64,000 nucleotides of DNA from contig JACAAK010000003.1 of the NCBI GenBank assembly GCA_025093985.1, positions 3,162,001 through 3,226,000 of the forward strand, written 5' to 3'. Of this stretch, positions 58,163 to 64,000 are shown one piece after another (position 1 is the stretch's first letter; every line of letters begins with the position of its first letter). A program made the translations under genes and the position numbers. Under the pieces are notes generated by a model that made no database searches, was not told the DNA's origin, and saw only the letters and a program-made list of their open reading frames with translations. Source of the stretch: Calvatia gigantea. Lineage: Eukaryota > Basidiomycota > Agaricomycetes > Agaricales > Lycoperdaceae.

Positions 58163-60481
58163 TTTGAGGAGCTAGGGAGGGTAAGATGAGAATGGACGTG
58201 GGTGACAAAGGAGGGTGGGAAAAAACCTCAGGTGTGAGCAAGGGGCTGAGAAAAGGGGCAATGGAAGGGGAGGCTCACGTGAGTGGAAGGGAAAAAGGTG
58301 AGGATTTGTGTGAAGTGGGAAGGACGTGGTACTTTGATGGAGGTAGAGAACAACCTGGTGGTATGTGGGAACAAAACCCGTGCCGCTGCTCTGCAACCGT
58401 TGCTGATGCAGAATGGAATCATCCGCAACACCCCGCAATTTGCCGGGTACCTCCCCCCCCCTCCTCCTCCTCTCCACCCCACTCACGATGAGAGTCAAAC
58501 CCATCATTTACTCATCCTTATCACCCATGTCATTGAACTTGATTGATGTCATCCTACATCTCATCCTCATGCTGCACCTTTGTTCTGCTCGCAAATTCAC
58601 ATCCCGGAATAGCACTTCCTGCAACATGAACAACCCCCCAGAAACTTGGTCAGTGTGGTCAGTGCATCAGCTGCGATACTCCTGCCAGGCCCACTACTGT
58701 CCGCCTCTTGTTCGCAAAAGCGCTCCACGGAAATTGTTTCAACCAGGAATCAAACAACTTGCAAAACACCGATCAAACTATGACACGGTAACCATTCATA
58801 CCTCTTGTCTTAACTAGAGCATGGATAGCGCACTCCGCAGTTTGTTTCCGATATTCTCAAATCCTCCCACAAATCCGGCGCCTTTCCCTTTTCACAGTAT
58901 CTTTGTAACGCAAACCTGGTGGACGACCTCCAGGCTAACACTCACTCTTGACTCAGTAATCATGCTGTCTGGCATAGCAGGTTTAATCTTGCCACTGCTA
59001 AAGGACGAATATTACCCTCCGAAAAAAATGACAGTCCACGTTACAAAGGTGTGTCCGTCAGATATATAGATCGGCCGGAATAGTGTCGCATTCCACCCTC
59101 ATTGTCCCCCTGTATCTGAACAAGAGCATCCAATTCATCGCCACTATATAGTATACCATTACCGCATTGATATCCACAAGCGATATGGGATTGATGAAGG
59201 CTTGGAGAACATGAAAGAGGCTCCCGTACCCAGCGCCGCAGTTGTGGCTTTCTGTAGACAGCTAATGAGAACCCGGCAGATTGTTACTTGTACCCCTTCT
59301 TTTTTTGCCAACGTGAGGTTACGCATTTGATATGTTAAAGGCGTCCCTCTACCCCACCAAGGGCTGGATGCGGCTGATTCATCACACTCCCATCAATCCC
59401 TGCAACAAACACATGTCTCGCCTATATTCAAAGAAAAGTTAACATTTCTCGGAGGCTACCAAGGTCAATGAAATCCAGCTAGGCATTTGTAATTCAGGGA
59501 TAACAACTACCCAAAGTATGCTATCAAATATCAAATTTCTCAAACAGAGGATCGCGATGATACCCGTGAAGTAAAGAACAGTTTCCTGAATTATACACAA
59601 GAAAATGAAATGCTTTCCATTCAACTCGCGAGTATACCTTGAAGCGTGGATAATACCAGTTGGTTGAATGATTTAACAACAGTACGCGGCTAAATTATAA
59701 TAACTCAGTTGCGGTGCTCAAGAGGACTTTCATTAATTCTGAGTCCGCCGGAGGCCGAGAAACAATGGCACACAAACCCTTCGACGGACTCTTCCTCCTT
59801 GATCTACGGCGCAACAAAACTTAGCTACTATCGCGGCCTCTTGCAGTAGCCAACCGCCCACAGCTTATTGCCATGCTTGTGTGTTTCAACGATGGATTCC
59901 GTTGGCTGCAGCGACTTCGTGGTGTCCACATGGTCTCGAATATTGCAGTAACTGGTGTATTCGTCACGGGCTTTTAACCACTTGCCTAGGACTCCGGAAG
60001 ACCTGGTTCTCGGATATAGACTCCATCAATGGTGCAAATGGTTTACTGAAACTGGATCTTCGCTGACCTTGTAAACCTGTCACAAATTCATCGTTCTCAA
60101 GAGATATCCACGCGTCCTAGAAACTTTCATCACCAACCGTCTCTGAGGCGCACCATGGAGAACTAAAGGATTGCGGCGAGTGAAGAGAATATATCGACCT
60201 GTGTCTATGATGTTATTCGCGGAGTTGTAATGGTGGTTCCCGTTGCGTTCAATCTAGAGCATGGATTCGGGGCGCGTTCTTCTTTCCCCGTCCTATGAAT
60301 TGTCCTCTTCCTTCACATTGAATATCACGCAGATCAAAGCCCTTTCTGTTTATGACTTTTCATTGCGGACGTGGCTGCGGGGCAATCTCCTGTGACTGTG
60401 CCATTAGCAAGTAGATTCCTCCTGGATAAGAGCTGAAGGAGTCCTGGACGATGCTCGGTGGAAATCGCTGTTTCTCCAGTC
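58163..60481. other. Gene-poor gap upstream of dsRBD genes
   Basis: About 2.3 kb separate G-beta and the first dsRBD gene. A plus frame at 58821-59069 (MDSALRSLFPIFSNPP, with a possible membrane segment MLSGIAGLILPLL) and another at 59881-60066 are short and unsupported. No transposon or RNA gene is recognised. Confidence 0.5.
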
Positions 60482-60910
60482 ATGTCAAGAAGTGAGTTTG
60501 GAATTGACTTTTGCTTAGTGTTCGCTAACTCACCCATTCTTTCTTCAGCTGGCCAGTCTGGTTTGAACGTTTGTGAGTTTTGGGTCTTGTATGGTCGTAC
60601 TTGAGGCTCACTTCCGAGTAGACTTGCAGAATAGGGGGCGCTTGGTTGATCTCAGTTGGGTTGACACCCGCGAGGGCCCTCCTCACGCACCGCAGTGGAC
60701 CTCTGTTTGCAAAAGTAGGTTTTGGGCTTGCCAATCCCGCGTTCAGTGGGCTAATGACGGATTAAAACTTGAGTTCGAGGCAAACCTTATGGGAAAGGCA
60801 TAGGAGCCAAAAAGAAACACATCGCCCGGGACGTAGCCGCAAACGCGGCTCTTGCATTACTCGAGGAAGAACAAACACATCTTGACTTGCTACTTAACTT
60901 GATCCCGTGA
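60482..60910 (+). CDS. Stand-alone dsRNA-binding-domain mini-protein 1
   Basis: Four exons (60482-60491, 60549-60572, 60622-60714, 60780-60910) encode 85 aa. Reading across them gives MSRTGQSGLNVYLQNRGR, then LVDLSWVDTREGPPHAPQWT, SVCKSKPYGKGIGAKKKHIA and RDVAANAALALLEEEQ, followed by a short leucine-rich tail. The features are those of a dsRBD: the helix-1 LNxYLQ, the GPxHxPxW loop, the beta strands with GKGIG, and KKKxIARDxAANAAL as the RNA-contacting helix 2. Nothing else is present, so the protein is a bare domain. All introns are 49-65 nt with good donors. A very similar gene follows on the same strand. Possible roles (binding dsRNA in silencing, editing-like or antiviral steps) are inference only. 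Confidence 0.85.
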
Positions 60911-62020
60911 CGTTTCTTCTTGTACTCGTGTCCTTCTCCTTCAGCGTAGCTTCAGAGTGCGTCCCCTGATAATTTACAACTGTTCGAGGCTACTCGACCA
61001 TACAACAAGCGACATCTAGAACTGGGCGGACCGGGTCATCCTCGCCACTGCGCTGGCTTTCGTGCACGGAAGTAACTTCTTGCCCAAGCGTTCGTACACT
61101 CTCGTCGTCAGTTATTCGGTTACTCACTCCCGGGGTCCGGACCGACTTGATTCTTCCAACACCAATTCCAACCCAGCGTTGCGATCTGCCAGTCTCTCGT
61201 TCTTTTTGAATCGTTGATTCTAGGTGCCTAGGACTCAGATCTCCGCTCACTCTATCCGTATCTTGTGGTATACCCTTCAAGCTAATCCTCCCTCATAACG
61301 GTCCGCTGTTGTCTGAGATCTACGGCTTGTACACAACTTAATAATCTATCACGTCATTCCACAGCGGGGCAGATTAGACCTCAAACTCAAGACTGTATCA
61401 CCGACTGTGGTCTGCCTGGTCCGGCTAATTTATCAAGATACTTCCACGGACGGTTGCTTGGTGCCCACCCCAAGAGCTATCCCTTATCATCTCTATCATT
61501 TTCCAGCGCGTGTTCCCCGTCTTCTGTCGTGACAGCAACGTGATCTCCCACCACGTTCCTTTGTCCCGTTGGCTCAGTGTACAGATGGGCTAAATTTCAC
61601 CGTCTTTTCTTGGAAGTGTGTGGCTCGTCTGTTGGAGCAAAATCGATCACCAGACAATTCACCTGCTGGTGATCTGGTTTTCAGGATCGTATGAGCGCCC
61701 TGTTTTTTTCTGGATGGATGGACCATAGTAGTCAGACTCAACGAGCCTTATGGGTTCTTCTCCAGGGGTGGGCCTCCGACACGGCGACTTCAATAATGAC
61801 AGCCGGTTGGTTGTTAATCTGACCAAAGCATCCGATACACATAGGGTGCCGATACGGTGGAGTGATCCAGGCTCCAAATGGCGGACAGACATAATACCAG
61901 ACGTGGCGATGTTCACGATAGCGCTGTGGCGGAGTACAAAAGTCAATGTACATGGGGTAGACGGGCGCCAGACAATACCTCATCTCAGACTCTTGATTCT
62001 CGCAGCCTATAACCATCGCA
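60911..62020. other. Interval between the two dsRBD genes
   Basis: About 1.1 kb. A minus frame at 60990-61280 and frames on both strands at 61659-62016 are open but unrecognised and lack clear starts. A 9-bp perfect inverted repeat lies at 61645-61674. No third dsRBD copy was found. Confidence 0.5.
61645..61674. repeat. Inverted repeat, 9-bp arms
   Basis: gatcaccag at 61645-61653 and its perfect reverse complement ctggtgatc at 61666-61674 are separated by 12 nt. It could form a small hairpin or be a protein-binding palindrome. No flanking duplication was noticed. Confidence 0.75.
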
Positions 62021-62469
62021 ATGCCCCGTGCGTCCGTACCCTCTTTGTTGGCTACATTGGTACACTGATTCTAAATCCCAAAGCCTCCTCCATCACAACT
62101 TTGCATAACCGTATGGACCTGACGAGCGTTTCCACGCTAGATGCTGACCCTTTGTTCATGCAGGTCTCGCACAAAGAAAAGAAGAAGGGCTCATTTCTTG
62201 GGAGGAATCCTCCGAAGGTCCTGCTCACAAAATTGTCTGGACTCTCAAGTGCAAGTGTGCGTTAACTGCTGCGAAGATAAATTCCTCTTGTGGGCTAATA
62301 ATGCGGGATAGTCAAGGGGGAAGTCAAAGGCGTAGGAAAGGGTCCCACCAAATCCCAAGCCAAGGAAGAAGCTGCGAAGGAAGCGCTTCAGGTATCCCAT
62401 TCTACCCAAAACTGGCTCGTGTTGTGCTAACTCCGTTTCCCTGAATTCCAGAATATGGGGTTCGTCTAG
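62021..62469 (+). CDS. Stand-alone dsRNA-binding-domain mini-protein 2
   Basis: Five exons (62021-62027, 62084-62110, 62164-62256, 62312-62391, 62452-62469) encode 74 aa. Reading across them gives MPPSSITTLHNRLAQRKEEG, then LISWEESSEGPAHKIVWTLK, then CKFKGEVKGVGKGPTKSQAK, then EEAAKEALQNMGFV. The dsRBD hallmarks are WEESSEGPAHK, the strand with VKGVGKGPTK, and KSQAKEEAAKEAL for helix 2. The first exon is only 7 nt and the last 18 nt. Exons 1+2 total 34 nt and exon 3 is 93 nt, exactly as in the upstream dsRBD gene, with the same phases, which supports both models and shared ancestry. The model rests on phase and domain logic; transcript data would settle the tiny first exon. Confidence 0.8.
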
Positions 62470-62660
62470 TAATAACACTTGTAATGTAGCTATAGTTTTT
62501 CTTGCTTTGTTTTCGCGGTCCACAGTTTTTTCTTCTGTCGTTATCACTGCAAACGACGATAGTTACCTTTCAATCTATCTGGCCTGGGCGTCCCTGAATA
62601 TTGTCATGTGGTCCGCCACTGAGTTTGTTGATGCATTTCAATCTCCGACCAACCCATCAG

Positions 62661-63008
62661 ACAGACTGCAGCTGGTGAGGTTTACTCAAACTCTATGGTG
62701 CTTCAACGACGAGTGGCTCCTTTCCTATTCGCAGCTGCGACGGGTGTGACCCCCTTATCGTCCTTATGTGAATTCAGCGAGTTAATTCATAATCTTAGGC
62801 ATCATCTCTGGCGTTTACATCTTTAAGCCTCTTGTGGTTAACGAAGCTACGTCAGAGTAAGTTGCGTCAATGGTTATTTTCCAAAAATGTACGAGCTCAT
62901 GAATTGTGTTGATGCTTCAGAAATGCTCCGGTGTGTTTTGATCAATATTTCTCAAAGGGGATGCAGAATGATGTCAAGACCTTTGGTAAAGATACAGAAA
63001 GGTCCTAG
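62661..63008 (+). CDS. Possible small single-pass membrane protein, 5' end unresolved
   Basis: Joining 62735-62743 (9 nt), 62799-62856 and 62921-63008 in phase with sequence ending at 62674 gives TAAATGIISGVYIFKPLVV, then NEATSENAPVCFDQYFSKGM, then a charged tail ending KDTERS and stop. The hydrophobic stretch is a plausible single membrane helix. Donors GTGAGG, GTGTGA and GTAAGT and their AG acceptors are acceptable. I could not find an ATG in this frame, so the start and any upstream exon are missing. Not recognised; it may be a tiny mitochondrial or ER protein, or a relic. Confidence 0.35.
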
Positions 63009-63086
63009 TGGGTCGACTACACCAGCAAGTGAGAGATTACGTAGTGGTCCTGCAAACACACTTGATCGGGGATAGGTCCTGGTCTC

Positions 63087-64000
63087 TCAGGTTTCTTTCT
63101 TTCGGCGTTCCCAGATCTGTTCAAGAGTAGTTTAGGCTTTAGCTAGAATCCAGGCTGAATTACTTTACCTGGAGAACTGTCTCGCCAAGAAATATCATCT
63201 CCTTCCTTGTCTCTTCTACGATTAAATCTTGGATCATGAACCACTTTTCATTATCGCCACCACCGCCCGCAGCTCTCAAGTGGACCTTCCAGACTGTGTT
63301 CTCCTTGTCTCGTGTGGTGCCAGCGACTGATTCATGCGTCACGTTCGCGATCAGATCGTACAATGTCGATGAATCGTCTGGAGGAGCATCGATATCTAGG
63401 GAATCATCAGAACATTGAGTCAGAGGAACCACCTGAGATAGCAGGGACGCACAATCCCTGAAGTCAAGTCCCCGTAGGGGAAAGTTAACGATGGTCGGGT
63501 TCTTCTCCTCAACAAAGATATTTTTGGTAAAGCGCTTGAAATGTAGGATGATGTAGTGTGGCAATTTTTGACATTTATATCGTCTAAGTTGACCAGCTGA
63601 TTCCTTGAAGGACGGCTCATGAGCTGTACAAGATAATTAAGGTATTGGAATACCTGCGTCGTTTTTCCGTCATATTTCGACAGAACAGAATGAATACCAA
63701 CTTGAGGAATGATATTCTTTTCGTGGGTGTCCTGGAATAAAGGAGGAGGCGGTAGATCAACTGCCAAGAACAAGAATGGTGACACAGTCGACTTGATGTC
63801 TGCACGCAAATTTTAACATAAAGTATCGATATTTCTTGGACAGATAATACGAACCGCGATCTATGTCAAAACGGGGTTTTTCGTTTTCCCCAGAATCAGG
63901 TCGGACGAGAACCTGTTGCATTTCAACTCTCAGTTCACCTTGGAAGGTGGAAAAAATGATACCTATCAAATTTCGCTCAGTTAATCGGAAGGTATGAGGG
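63087..64000 (-). CDS. SAD1/USP39, spliceosomal ubiquitin-hydrolase-like protein (3' part)
   Basis: The gene runs off the right edge, so only the C-terminal half is visible. Its exons (63962 and below) read IIFSTFQGELRVEMQQV, then SPFLFLAVDLPPPPLFQD, NIIPQVGIHSVLSKYDGKTT, LPHYIILHFKRFTKNIFVEE, NPTIVNFPLRGLDFRDY and YDLIANVTHES. The end is IWERRKKET and stop at 63087. This is the USP-fold of SAD1/USP39, a U4/U6.U5 tri-snRNP protein needed for splicing that lacks protease activity in known members. The KFDGKT/LPHYIILHFKRFTKN motifs separate it from catalytic USPs. One inferred intron is only 38 nt. The N-terminal zinc-finger region lies outside the window. Confidence 0.9.

Noticed and set aside
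58821..59069. 82-aa plus frame with a hydrophobic segment
   Set aside because: No homologue is recognised, and codon and splice context are weak. Kept only as a note in the gap.

Overview
This window is a gene-dense stretch of nuclear DNA from a filamentous basidiomycete, most likely a mushroom-forming Agaricomycete. Almost every gene is split by many short introns, typically 46-67 nt, with GT..AG ends. The protein set is fungal-eukaryotic: SLY1, SKI2, IST1, Rab5, a Cdc25-type RasGEF, G-beta, CSC1 and SAD1. Gene models below were built by hand: conserved protein frames were joined across splice sites, and each junction was checked for phase. Positions of low-complexity exons and of some starts remain approximate. 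I recognised no tRNA, rRNA, CRISPR array or intact transposon.

Layout, left to right. An F-box protein (-) lies at the left edge, followed by about 3.7 kb with little coding signal. Next are a CSC1/OSCA-like channel (-), SLY1 (+), a mitochondrial Bax-inhibitor-family protein of the GHITM type (-), and a divergent pair of WD40 genes, TBL1-like (-) and DCAF11-like (+). Then come an orphan protein (+), a homeodomain-like regulator (-), the cytoplasmic exosome helicase SKI2 (-) and the ESCRT-III factor IST1 (-). A second block holds an SH3-RasGEF (+), Rab5 (-), an RRM/RGG RNA-binding protein (+), a LAMTOR2-like Ragulator subunit (+) and a catalytically degenerate polyprenyl synthase of the DLP1/PDSS2 type (+). 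A gene-poor gap of about 3 kb follows. A third block holds a SAM methyltransferase (+), an orphan (-), an NVJ2-like PH-SMP lipid-transfer protein (+), a disordered conserved protein (+), a golgin-like coiled coil (-) and G-beta (-). The right end holds two tiny stand-alone dsRNA-binding-domain genes in tandem (+), a possible small membrane protein (+) and the 3' part of SAD1/USP39 (-).

Many genes are housekeeping: membrane traffic (SLY1, Rab5, IST1, golgin, NVJ2), nutrient and mating signalling (RasGEF, G-beta, LAMTOR2) and RNA metabolism (SKI2, SAD1, RRM, dsRBD). They do not form one pathway.

The most interesting observations are: (i) two mini-dsRBD genes whose first three exons match in position and phase; (ii) five introns that require GC rather than GT donors; (iii) three conserved genes, and possibly a fourth, that each need one base removed from a short homopolymer to keep frame; (iv) microexons, including a 6-nt exon in Rab5; and (v) loss of both aspartate-rich catalytic motifs in the polyprenyl synthase homologue.
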